Assembly (NCBI GenBank): GCA_032158295.1
Contig: CM063258.1
Span: 7,954,583-8,018,582, forward strand
From: Pycnopodia helianthoides
Lineage: Eukaryota > Echinodermata > Asteroidea > Forcipulatida > Asteriidae
DNA length: 64,000 nt
Reading direction: 5' to 3'
The position numbers were made by a program, and so were the translations under genes. Shown here piece after piece: positions 1 to 11,015 of this stretch. Every line of letters starts with the position of its first letter. Positions within the stretch are counted from its first letter, which is position 1. The notes beneath the pieces were generated by a model that saw only the letters and a program-made list of their open reading frames with translations, searched no databases and was not told where the DNA came from.

Positions 1-291
1 AATTAAATGCAAGTTAAACTGTGCAAGGAAGTCTTTTCTCAGTTTGAATCTGGTCTTGTAAAATTATTTCTGGTCCAGTAAAAATTTTGAGATACAAGTC
101 CTGTAGTCTTGGGGATTTTCCCCCCAAATTCGAGCCCTGTATATATGCCGCAGGTTCAGATCCCGCTCTGGTCAACTTTTTGTTGTTCAACCCTAAATTA
201 ATGTTTTCTCAATGTTTTTTGTTTTGGTATTACCAATTCTGTACTTTGTCTTTTTTAGATGAATTTCAAATCAGTTTTTTTTTTAACCTAC

Positions 292-609
292 CTTCTTCTG
301 CCAATTTTTTCTCTGTAGCAAGAATTTCATTCAAAGCGTCTTCGTTTTCACATTGCTTCACGATCGTCTTAAGCTTTCTATAATCCACTATTTTTTGGGG
401 TTAGTTTTCACTCTGAATACCCCTTTGTGCTCCATTTTGTCAAGTAGTTGTGGTAAAGAGCTGATCTTTTCCAACTCTCCGGCCAAAAATCCACCATACT
501 CCTTTGACTTGACATTGGTTTTCATGATATTAAACTGTTCTTGGGTTAAGGCTTTGTACAAGTGCATAAGCAAATCTGTGTGTGGAGTGGGTTTTCCTGT
601 TCGAGACAT
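292..609 (-). CDS. First exon of a death-effector-domain-like protein, with an apparent 1-nt frameshift
   Basis: A minus-strand reading starts at an ATG at 607-609 (MSRTGKPTPHTD) and runs through an amphipathic helical stretch that includes GELEKISSLPQLLDKMEHKG. The pattern of a helix, then 'LL..ME.KGVF', is what helices 4-5 of a death effector domain look like. The frame stops at a TAG just after the A6 run (T391-396 on the plus strand). One extra A would put the reading into a continuing frame (VDYRKLKTIVKQCENEDAL), which ends at a good donor, AAG|GTAGGT, at 291/292. The break could be a real lesion or a homopolymer sequencing error. The rest of the gene would lie beyond the left edge. The DED assignment rests on pattern only; another death-fold class (PYD or CARD) is possible. 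Confidence 0.42.
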
Positions 610-689
610 CTTCGCAGTTTGGCAAAACTTTAACAACGGAGCTGTTTGGAAAAAAAAAAATTACAATTAAAAAATAAAAACTAACTGGA

Positions 690-835
690 CTATCTAGCCG
701 TAGGTTGGCAGTCTCTCTATTTTGTCAATCTTTGTTCGGGGCCAGGTGCAAGTCAGAAGCCATACAAAAAAAAAAAACCTGAGCTGCCAAAAATAAAATA
801 GAGAGACCGCCAACATTAGGGCAAGATAACTCAAC
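690..835. repeat. Short inverted repeat, SINE-like fragment
   Basis: The left part (ggcagtctctctatttt) is answered by an inverted version (aaaatagagagaccgcc) about 80 bp later. The left arm and the following 'caatctttgttcggggccag...tcagaagccat' resemble 58300-58370, which is next to a tRNA-like sequence in the PHYHD1 intron. It is therefore a dispersed repeat. No gene is seen here. Confidence 0.45.
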
Positions 836-918
836 TTAATTGGCTGTGGTAATTTAGAAATTAAATCTGCAGAATCTTGGCTACTCGTTTACATGTCAAA
901 GAGGGCACTATACAATCT

Positions 919-1695
919 AGTTGCGATAATCGTAACCCTCCATCCTCCCGACGGTCGGAGACCGGAGGGTTACGAGTCATGCATGGATTTTATCTTCAAG
1001 GTGTAATGAATCCATTCATAACACTCTAAACATCGATGAAAAATTATTTGAAGAAAAAACGAACAAAAACTTACCAGAAACTGACCGAAATGTCCGTGGA
1101 CCGCACTTCCCCTAAATCAACCAATCAGCGTAAACCAAACCGTTGTGTAGGCGTGGCGATCGTCTTGTGTGCGACTGTGCGTGCACGCAGTTAATGTATT
1201 TAACGGATTTTTTGCAGTTTGCGCTGATTAATTGCAGGAACAGCTTTCCAGAATGCGCACTCAATTTGTAAATTTTTCCTCATAAATATCCTGTGATTGT
1301 GCAACTCAACAAAATGCGCTCAACGACGAGTTCCCTTACGCTGATTGGTCGAGATGTTGCTAGGTCACGAATCGCGAGGTTCGAAAACCGGACCTGAGAT
1401 TGTCTACGCATCATGAGAATTTCGCTCAGTCTCTGGTACGTTTTTGTCTTTTTTTCTTAAAATATTTTCTCAATGTTTTGAGTAATACGAATGGATTCAT
1501 GACACATTGATGATCACATCCATGTTTTTAGAATGTGTGTCATGTCTTTTGAAAGTGGTAAAAATTGGGAAAATCTGGTGACTAGTCTGACCAAAATAGT
1601 CGAAATTGCAATTTCGCACTTTTTTTGCACTGCATGACTCGTAACCCTCCGGTCTCCGACCGTCGGGAGGATGGAGGGTTACGATTATCGCAACT
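919..1695. mobile_element. Mutator-type miniature transposon (MITE) with 9-bp target duplication
   Basis: A 777-bp element is bounded by long terminal inverted repeats of about 63 bp (919-982 and 1633-1695), which start AGTTGCGATAATCGTAACCC and end with its reverse complement. It is flanked by perfect 9-bp direct repeats, atacaatct, at 910-918 and 1696-1704. A 9-bp duplication with long TIRs is typical of the Mutator/MULE superfamily. There is no coding potential inside, so the element is non-autonomous. The TIRs still contain intact CpGs, which suggests a recent insertion. Confidence 0.85.
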
Positions 1696-1704
1696 ATACA
1701 ATCT

Positions 1705-2756
1705 GCCTGTGAAACAGCATTTCAGATGAGTGAAATGTTTCAGATGAGTGAAATGTTTGTCTGCAAAACTTACATGTAAGTCACTAGTGCAGAGTGCTTT
1801 TCTAAGTGAAAAAGCACACTTTTTATTTTATAAAATTATAGGGATCATGCAACGGACACTGACATTCCTACCTCCATGGTCCTACCATAGAGAAAGGCTC
1901 TTTGGGTCCTTTCTCTATGGTCCTACCAAGTACCAGTACCAGTACCAGTACCAGGGCTAGGACCTAAACTTGGACTTGGAGGCCCGTACTTTCGTAGAGT
2001 TCTAACTTCTGGCTAGACCTAAAGTAGACCAAAGTAACTGGGCGCAGTTACATGTACTTTTTTTCCTTTTTTTTTTTGAAGTTTGACATCTGTGGTCATA
2101 TCAACATTTGTTTTAAAGAGTACAGGGTTGCGGTACAGCGCTTACACTCTCCTAGATAGGAACTGACTAACATCTGACTATACTAGGTTCATTCCGCTAT
2201 CGCCCACAAGCAATAGTGACAACGACCACCATGGCTAGGCACACGAAGTACATGTACATGTACGTCACATCCCCAGCATGCATAGAGTGCACGACATAGG
2301 AAAATCCTTCAGACAGTAGTCACACAACTCGAACTCCCGCAATGTGCTTTAATTGTATTTTAAGAATACTTTATTACAAAATGTTAAACAAATTGGTAAC
2401 AAAAAAGGAATTTCACTTACTAATTGGTGATATTTTGTTTGGGTAGGACTAGGAGTATACTGCATATACAGCGAGGAACAGGAGGGTTTGAGCATAGAGT
2501 AAGTTGAGGAAATCCAGTGTGAGGGACTTCCCAAATTCAATTGTTTTGATAGCGCGCCCGGCTGGTCAAAGAGGGCGTTTTTTACTAGTACTCATTGATC
2601 TACATCAGCAGTATAATGTACATGTAGATCAATGCTCTATCTAGCAAGTGACCCAGCGACCGTTTGCGTTATGTATGCTGGGGCCTGGGAGGGCACGAAA
2701 CAGTCGTACGGCAGTGACTGCCGCGCGCTCAATCCTCAAACAGCATTATAAACAAA
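1705..2756. other. Intergenic region upstream of the CARF-like gene
   Basis: No gene is seen. The region holds a small (accagt)n microsatellite at about 1927-1956, a duplicated 'ctttctctatggtcctacca' phrase around it, and AT-rich sequence. The 100 bp before 2757 are richer in CpG (gtacggcagtgactgccgcgcgc) and are the likely promoter and 5' UTR of the downstream gene. Confidence 0.4.
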
Positions 2757-5700
2757 ATGGAGGGAGAAGATGGCGATCTCGTTGCGGCTGCTATTATGGC
2801 GATGCAAACGGACGCCGATCCGGGCGACGAATCCACTATCCTTCAAGTTGTTACCCAGGCAGAATGTTCCGGAGAAAATCAGGTCGGGAGTCAGATCATG
2901 GTTCATTCTTCCGACGGAGAGATAATCGTTCAGGAGCATTCGGTAGCTGCAGCAGCGCTTCAACATTTACAAGAAGTGCAACAACTTCAACATCATCACC
3001 ACCACCACCAACACAATGACCCAAACCAAACGGGAGTTGTACAGCATCAAGCACACGCCGGTGGTACTGTTGTCCTTAACGACTCTGCTGTGACAATGGA
3101 CTCGACATCTATGGGTGTTGAACTTCAGGAAGTCAATGTGATTGAAATGCCCCTTGCGCAAAGTTCACAACACCAGGCAGTTGAGACATCAGTGCAGCAA
3201 GGCTTTACAAAAAGGGTTTTCCCGGTGGCGGTATGGCTGATTGATACATATTGATGAACAAACTGTAGTCATACTCATAGTAATACATAGACATAGATAA
3301 CAACTTATTTTGTAATCAAAGAATGTGCATATAACATAAATGGAGAGATGTAACAATATCCTAGTTATGTTCATTTGTTCAAAGTTACTAATTAGTAATA
3401 GAAATACTATGTGTCAAATAAAAAGATAAATTGTGGTTTATCTGTTTAAAGGGAGGGTATACCTCTGGTAATTACTCCACAAATTTATGACCATAAAAAC
3501 TTACTTAAGAAGCACTGCAGCTGTTGATAATGTATAGCATTTTGAGAAACAATTCCCTTCAAAGTTCAAAGGAATGTGGTTTTACTTTTTAGAGAGAGGG
3601 ATTCAAAAGCATTTCAATCTCAGAAACATTTCTGCATGAAACGGATCTCGTCAGATTGTGTATTCCAATTATGGACTATTTTTCCCGCATGGACATTTTC
3701 GCTCCAGATTTTCGGTGATGTCTCAAAAACGCTACCCCCTTTTGAAATGAAATTTTCACAGGTTAGTTTTATTGTGTAATCTACAGTTATACAGGATTAA
3801 AACAATCGAACAGTTCCAAAAAGCAAAGGTATACTCTGCCTTTAAATAGGCTATGGGCATATTTATGGCTATTATAGCTAGCTGAGAATGTTAATCCAAG
3901 CTCTTGGTCACGTTCCTTGGTCTTGGAGCGACATTTAGAGTAAAACAAGAGCTACCAAGGATCATGCAACAAAAGATTTGTTTGAGAGTCCGAGGTGTCC
4001 GTCTTGTACTGCAGGGCAGCCTGATGGTCCCTTAGGTCGGTCGCTTTGGATGAAGATGGCCCCATAAATAAAGCCAATATGCTGGTCTTAGGGAGTCCAG
4101 CATATTGGCACTATTTACTGAATATTGGGCTAAGTAGAAGAGTACGAAGACGCTCTGTTTAAATCACCTGTAGTGTATATACAATGTAACCTGAATGTTT
4201 GACTTTGAATACTTTAAGATGTGGGGATTCTGGGATGCGTAAGTCTTTCTCTTTTGTTGGTACACGGTTTACATTTTTGGATAATTAAAATTTGGTTCGA
4301 TTGAGAAACCACCTGTTTGAAAATGAGGGTGTAAATGTGTTGACAATTTTGAACAAGAAATACATAATTTGAACACATGGTTCATTGTAATCCTCCTATC
4401 TCTGATCATGGGGGAGGATCAAAGGTTACAATTATCACAGTTAAATAATAATTGATAGTATCAATTTTTATGTTAAAATTAATTTGAAACAAAACTAAAA
4501 CTTGGGACACAGCAGGCCTGGAATTACACAAAGGCCATGGCCTCTGTTGCCCCTGGTCTTGGCCTCGGTGCCCCTTCAAAAGTTTCCCAAAGACTTTAAG
4601 ACCTGGAAGCTTAATTACGCACGAAACTTGCACATTCTATTTAACTGAAAAAGTAATAGGCGAACCCAGCAGGATAATGATGTCAATTTTCTTACATTGT
4701 GTCCTTTGACTTCAGGTAACTCAAGTGACACCATTAGAAATCGCAACAGAAGTCCCGGAGGTTGATGTATCAAGTATTGATGAGAATGTCACAAAGCTCT
4801 GCAAGAAATTCCTCAGTGATGTTAAGGAGGTAGGAAAAGACCAGTATCTACACTTTGTGTGACCCAACATACATGAAATGACAAACCTCTGATAAATTAA
4901 GGCATTGGAGAATACACAAAAATAGCAGGGAAAAAAAAAACCTTAATAAGTTGTCACTGTTTTAGAACGTAGTGTTTTGGTCTCGCAAGATCAAAACTAA
5001 TTGCTTTACTCATTTCTAAAAAAAACTATAGCTTTTCAGGCAAAAGTATTTCAAGGTAATTTTTCCGCCTTGACAATCTTTATACCATGTAAGTTATGTG
5101 TAATAATAACTAATAATAATAACTATTTATAAAGCGCCAAAGGATACAATGCGCTGATAATTTTACCTGCCATGTATGTGGAGCTACGTTTTTGAAGTAT
5201 GAGGCCTATTCATTTATAGCACCATGTACTGGTTTTACAAGGTGCTGTGGCGTAATATGCTGCCGATCAAATCTGTTAACATTTATTTTTTCAATCTTAC
5301 TAATGTTGTGCACACCCTTTAGTGAAAAAGATGCTTTGTTGGGGATTTTGTGCACATGGCTTATTTCAATTGTGGCATTGAAGAAAAATCAACAGTGATT
5401 TACGAGTTCATCACACTCTATTGCCTTGACTCTGACTGCACTTTAGACAGAAATATTTATCTGGATGGCTGATACTAGACTATTGGTGACTGGTATGAAC
5501 TTCATAACCAGTACGCTTTCAGATTGAAACTACATAATCTGTTTTAACCAGTCAAGTTCTTTGTCGTTAAAGGTAGGGTCATAGATTGTTTTTTTTTCAA
5601 TTTATTGCTGATTTATTGCCAAAACTATCAAAATAGATACAATAAAGTCATTGTGAAAGTTTCAGTTGAATACAGTGCCTACTTGTTGAGAAAACAGCAA

Positions 5701-8700
5701 AAAACTGTCATGGTATTTTCACATGAACGTCGAATCTATCCACGCTTAGCGAGGTGACAGTGGGTACCTATTGCATCTCTGGCCGCAGCATCATAAAAGG
5801 ACACAAACCCTCAGAAATCTGAGAATCGGTTCATGCATGAAGTGTGTGTCTCAGGTTCAAGTGTTTTTATTGACTTCTAATCAAGAGGGGCATTTCTGAC
5901 TAAGTAATTTCACACGATGCTCACTATCATTACCATTTTTATAACAAGAAAGCTTTCAGATAGAAGTTACACAGTTGTTTTCGGGGTAGTTTCCAAAGCA
6001 TGAGCTTACCTTTAATGTCTGCCTTTGTTGCTGTTACTGTTTATGCGCAGGTAGACGACAACTACCTGAGAGGCTTTCATGAGGGACCTGGTATAAGCTT
6101 TGAGGAGTTTCTAAGCAAGTACTTCTGCATCACAGGAACGTCGTTCGTTGCCGTCAGTAATAGAAGTAGGACCATGCCCCTAACAGGGCAGCAACGCCAG
6201 TCTCGATACTATGGAAACTGTGAGGGTGAGGAATTTACAATAATAGAAGTGGAGCTGTTGATGTGGCTGTTGTTGTTTTTTGTTGATCATTTCAGTTTTA
6301 GAAAGATGCCTCAATTTGAATGAGTGTCGTTGTAAGTTGCTGAAAAAAAAAACAGCCAAGTTGCGTCCAATTCTTCGTGTGCTGTTATCTGAATGCAACG
6401 CAACTCAACAACAGAAGTTGTTATTAAGTCACTTTTGTGTCAAGTATGAACAAGCTTTATACGGAGCAGTCAGATTTATCCCAGCATCTACATGTAGGTC
6501 TTGGTGGCTTAGTACAACAAAATAACTCAATATATCACATTTTTTTGTGGATCTAAAGGTGAATTTCACTTGACAAAAGCTTGATGTAAATCAGGGAGCC
6601 ACAAGTTACAGGCCTGGAAATTCAACTTCCTGGAGGAAGGCTATTGTCATTTTTGAAAAAGGGATACCAAGGCAGAGACAAGGGGCAACAGAGGCCGTTG
6701 CCTTCATGGCCTTTGTGGAATTTCCAGGCGTGCATATAAACATGGAAATTAGTTAATAGTGTCCACAAAAACAGATTTTCTTGCAACATGGATGCTTTGC
6801 ATTGATTATTCGTTGTGATCCGTGGTTTGGTTTCCTTATGTGGTTTCAAACTCACATAATTGCAGCTCACTGCACTAGTTAGCAGGCCTGGAATTTCATT
6901 TTTCATTTTATAAAGGGCACTTCCACTGGAAAATCTTAAAGTCTATGGAAAAGTTTTGAAGGGGCACCAAGGCCAAGACTAGGGCAATGGAGGCCATGGC
7001 CTCCGTGTAATTCCACGCCTGAGTTAGGTGTTACTAGTAACTAGCGTATCTGTTGAGAGAACAAATGAGGAAGCCACTGCAGAAATTAACCAAGGTTGAG
7101 AACCGTATCTCTTCCAACAGTAGCCCTAATTCAGTTGCAGTTGAGCACAGCTGGTGGCTTCTCCGGTTTACCACTCCCGTTGAAGCACTTTGGGCTATCG
7201 CTCTACTCTCTACATAATCATGTGGGGGCTCCACTATTGTGGCATAGTGAGGTATGGGTTGGTTGACTCTAGAAACATTGCAATACTAGGAGGACTAATC
7301 CGGCCAGTAGGTAACATAAAAGTGAAGGGAAACCCCTGTAAGTTTATTTTACATGAAAATTGTAAGTATAAATCACACAGGCTTGTCAAAGTTTATACAG
7401 GCTACTCAAGTGTCAGTCTAGCCCTTGGGGATTGTATAGCCATTTGGTGCTCAATATGGGCATGGTGGAACCCTTTTCTATTTTGTCTTCATTGTGTGCT
7501 TGGAATTTCAGGAATCCTTCAGAGGATTTTTAGAGGGGTGTACTTCTGTACGAGAGGAAAATCGTGTGTTGAAGGTTGGGAACATTGGGGGGGGGGGGTA
7601 ACCCTCTGCCCCCATATTGGGCATGCCTGCTCAGTCAGTGATGTTTTGACTGTAGCTCTGATTTGCTTTCTCAGACTAAATGTTTTCATGCGATTAAAAA
7701 AATACATATATATTTTCAGGTCGAATACGATGGGAGGCAAATGGTGGCACCCTTCCCATTGAGTTTTGTGGGTTCCCATTTAAGATCGAGAGCTCCATGT
7801 ACCTGCACTGCTTACACGGCCCGAAAAGGGTAAGTCCTGACATGTCTTTTGCAAGGATGTTTGTCCTGTTTTTAAGGTGAAGGGGCCGTCTCAAAGGTAT
7901 TGTTTCACACGGTGTTCAATTTATTTTTTATTTGATATCGCCCAACCCACAAGGCCAGACGGCCCCTTCAAGGTGAGGGCTACACTTAACTGATTAGGGC
8001 TGTCAACCCAAATCAACTGTCACCAGGGGCACGTTGTCACCCAATCCTGGGGCTAAAACAGGGTTACCCCCTTCACAGTCGGTAAGGATGTAGGCATGGG
8101 TATCATCCACTAGGAGCCTGGCTGGAAGAGCAGAGTGCACTACCTTCCCAACTTTTGATGTTTTGTGTGATCAACCAATATTCATGACATAACAAACCTG
8201 TGAAAAGCTGGGCTTAATCTGTTGTGTGAGTCAGGAGAAAATAGTGAAAAGCAGAGTGCAATTTTCAGCATGTAAACACTTTTTCCTTAATTTTGGTTGT
8301 AACAAGTGAAATCAGCTGCTGCGTTTTTTAAAAGGTTTTCAGATAGTTTTCTCGAATATGACTTAATTTCAGAGGGAAATATTTCACAAAAAAATGGTTC
8401 TGTTATGAACTTCATAATCAGTAAGCTTTCAGGCTAAAATTTAAAAAACTATGTCTTTTATCCTGACCAACTCTGTGTAAAACATTTAAGGGGCAAGTGG
8501 TGCCAAAATACAAAAACCTACTTGTTTACAAAAAAAATAAAATTGGATGGTCCTAGAGTAAAAAATTATTTAAAAAAATAATATAATCTATTATATTATA
8601 ATCTATATTATATCTATAATTTTTACAATTGCGATTGTTGAAAATGTATAATTACACTAGAAAAAAAACCGTGCCTGTACATCCTAAGGAATTATTAATG

Positions 8701-11015
8701 CACACTGCACTTGTTTTACTTGTTTGTTTTTTTCTTTGAAGGATCTTCGTGTGAAGGAACCAAAGCCTCCCAAAGTTGGTCGGAGAGGGCGCCCAAGAAG
8801 TTCAGCGAATAAGAAGTTGGAATGCCCTGCAGTAATCCAAGTGAGAGAGATAAGCGTATATACAAATGAAGGCTACTTCGTTGACAAGAAAGAGTTCAAG
8901 AACGGCAGCAAGCTTCGCTGGGAAAAGCAGAGGATCTTGAAGAAGATCCGAGATGACGAAGGTAATGGTAAGGAAGTTACAACCATGAGGAGGCTATACA
9001 TCAAACTGCCATATGTGAGAGTTCACTCGTCGCTTCACCCTGTCGGTGAAAACTCGGCGGCAAACCAGACCATGGATCACCGAGTCTTGCAGAAACTGAA
9101 GCAGTTGATTGGCAGCAATGTGACTAACATCAATGAGATCAAGAAATGCTTGAAGGTGTACGTGGACGATGTTCTCTTCAAGCACAACCCTATCGAGAAG
9201 AAACCAAAGCCGTTTAATCGGAGGTTCTATCCTTCCCCGTCTGACGTCCAGCGACAGATTGCTGGATATCTGTCGACTACGACGGAGAATACGGACATGT
9301 TGGCCGAAAAGGTGAAGGCTTGGCAGGCAAGAGGGACTGGGAAATTCTTCTATCGATCTCACCAGGCCGGTTCAGAAGAATCCTTTTTGTTCGTCCAACA
9401 GGAGAAGTGGCAGCAGAGGCTGCTTGAAAGGTACGGAAGCGATTTAGTGATTCTTGACGCAACCTCAAAGTCCAACACCATTCTAACCATGGCGACCCCG
9501 TTGTACTGCCTCTGCATTCATACCAACGTCAACTACATTGTCGTAGCTGTATTTCTAGTAGAGAAGGAGACGGTGGCCAACATCAAGGAAGCTCTAGGCG
9601 TTATACAAAGCTGGAACACCTGGTGGAATCCAAGTTCTTTCATGGTGGACAAGTGCAACATTGAGGTATCGGCAGTCAAGGAACTATTCCCAAATGTTCG
9701 CATCTACATAAGTGACTACCACAGGAGACAGTCATTGAACAGGTGGGTCGGACGGAAGGAGTGCGGTCTGGACTCTGACCAGCAGAAGAGAGTTCTGGCT
9801 ATGTTTGACAGAATTGCCATGGAGCAGAATAACACGTTGTACCAAAGCGCAAAGAAGGAATTCCTGAGTGACGAGACCGTCGCCGAGAACGAAGAGTTTA
9901 TGGACTACCTGCAGTCGGAGTGGTTCTCCTGTCCGGAGACTTGGGCTCATGGATTCCGCGACTATGCCATAGACAACCTCATCAACGTGAACAATGGGGA
10001 GCTTGCCATGGAGCGCTTCTTTCGCTACTCCACAATACCCAAGAGCAGAGACAAGGGTGTCCTCGGCATAGTGACACTCATCGTGGAGTCGTACATACCA
10101 GACACCTTTCATAAATACCGCAAAAAGAACGCAGCATGGAAGTACACCAAATTCCCAACAGCAGTCCAGAGTGTGCCTGAATATTTGCGAGATCGACCGG
10201 CACACTTTGTCCGCGAGTGTCTACAGAACCAAGAAGATGCTGTCAGGTACAACAATATAGACGTTCAGTTGATGGACTCCACACATGGAGTGTTTCACGT
10301 CAGGTCCAAGAAAGGTTTCCATATAACGAGCTTTCTTGGACCCAGCTGCACGTGCAGCATGTGGAAGAAGTTCCGCTTCCCCTGCAAGCATTTCTTTGCG
10401 ATTTTCTTGCATTTCTATGAGTGGGGTTTCCACCGTCTGCCAGAGCTGTACATCAACAGTGTTTTCCTGACGCGGGACACGGGGGTTTTACAAGAGCCCA
10501 ACATTGAAGCAGCCGGAGTCTCCCAGGAATACACACCGCTTGAGATCCAAGTGATGATTCCAGGAGGTCCAGAGCCTTGCTCAACAGAGACGGTCGTCAG
10601 CACGGCAGAAACCGTGCCAAGCTTCAATCCAATCACCTCCAATCCAGTCAACTTAATCTCGATTCCCGAACTTGAAGACCCCTCTGCCAAGAGCACAGAA
10701 ACCGCCACTGCCGAAGCGGATCCTCAACTCGACGGCAAGCAGAGGAACATAGTGAACATTTTCAAGCGAGGAATGGACTTGATTAACGATATCTCAGACC
10801 AGGAGCTCATATCGGAAACTGAGCAGGTTCTAACCCACATGGTGACTAAACTGCAACGTCGGGTGGTGCATGATCATTACATGCAGAGTGCGTTGCCCTC
10901 AATCAAGAGACTTAAACCCAACCCTAATCCTCAGGAGCAACAGCTGCAACAAGTGGACGCTAGCCAGCAACAAGAACAAGTAACCATTGATTGTGTAACT
11001 AGTTCCTACTGGTGA
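2757..11015 (+). CDS. CARF (ALS2CR8)-domain protein fused to a MULE-type transposase core and SWIM zinc finger, five exons
   Basis: Proposed exons are 2757-3230 (3' end uncertain; 3215 or 3224 also keep frame), 4716-4829, 6051-6225, 7720-7829 and 8742-11015. Introns are GT-AG and phases agree (0,0,1,0), giving about 1,048 aa. Exon 1 is acidic with a Q/H-rich tract (QHHHHHHQ), resembling an activation region. Exons 3-5 match the ALS2CR8/CARF domain: MYLHCLHGPKR, the basic RRGRPRS, a helical KLKQLIGSNVTNINEIKKCLK block, and FNRRFYPS. A MULE-like DDE core follows. Candidate catalytic residues are D530 (VILDATSK), D594 (FMVDKCN) and E715 (NNGELAMERFF). A SWIM finger CxCx9CxH lies at C827, C829, C839, H841. 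The C terminus is Q-rich. The introns and the regulatory-type N terminus suggest a resident host gene rather than a live transposon. A nuclear DNA-binding role is inferred. The ATG at 2757 opens the exon. Confidence 0.8.
3446..3845. mobile_element. TTAA-flanked MITE (family B) in intron 1 of the CARF-like gene
   Basis: The ends are TTAAAGGGAGGGTATACCTC and the near reverse complement GGTATACTCTGCCTTTAA. The interior has the family hallmarks 'ataaaaacttactt', 'agcactgcagctgttgataatgta' and 'tgcatgaaac'. TTAA target duplications are typical of piggyBac-type elements. It has no coding capacity. Confidence 0.75.
4386..4442. repeat. Decayed Mutator-MITE terminal repeat
   Basis: This segment aligns over its length with the right TIR of the element at 919-1695, but the CpGs are changed to TpG or CpA: attatcgcaact there reads attatcacagtt here. 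It is a lone, older TIR fragment inside intron 1 of the CARF-like gene. Confidence 0.55.
4515..4612. repeat. CAGGCCTGGAATT dispersed repeat
   Basis: The segment begins caggcctggaattacacaaa and contains ggccatggcctctgttgccc. The same motif train recurs at 6611-6735, 6882-7022 and 48272-48350. It is an interspersed repeat in an intron of the CARF-like gene. Its class is not recognised. Confidence 0.6.
5567..5835. mobile_element. TTAA-type MITE (family E), truncated
   Basis: It begins TTAAAGGTAGGGTCATAGATTG and shares the interior (gtttcagttgaatacagtg, gaggtgacagtgggtacc) with the complete element at 63037-63484, in inverted order. The far terminal repeat is not evident here, so this is a partial copy. 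Confidence 0.55.
6611..7022. repeat. Two CAGGCCTGGAATT-type repeats, back to back
   Basis: Two related segments (6611-6735 and 6882-7022) each begin caggcctgg and contain a gaggccatggcc-type core. They resemble the segments at 4515 and 48272. They lie in intron 3 of the CARF-like gene. Confidence 0.5.
8160..8480. repeat. Dispersed repeat, family F
   Basis: Phrases such as gagggaaatatttcaca, gaacttcataatcag and aaaatagtgaaaa recur at 45430-45720 in the same order, and at about 12380-12700 in reverse orientation. It is a non-coding interspersed element in intron 4 of the CARF-like gene. Confidence 0.55.

Noticed and set aside
7190..7762. 190-codon plus-strand open stretch
   Set aside because: It begins at TTG, has no domain, and overlaps intron 3 and the start of a well-supported exon (7720-7829) in another frame.
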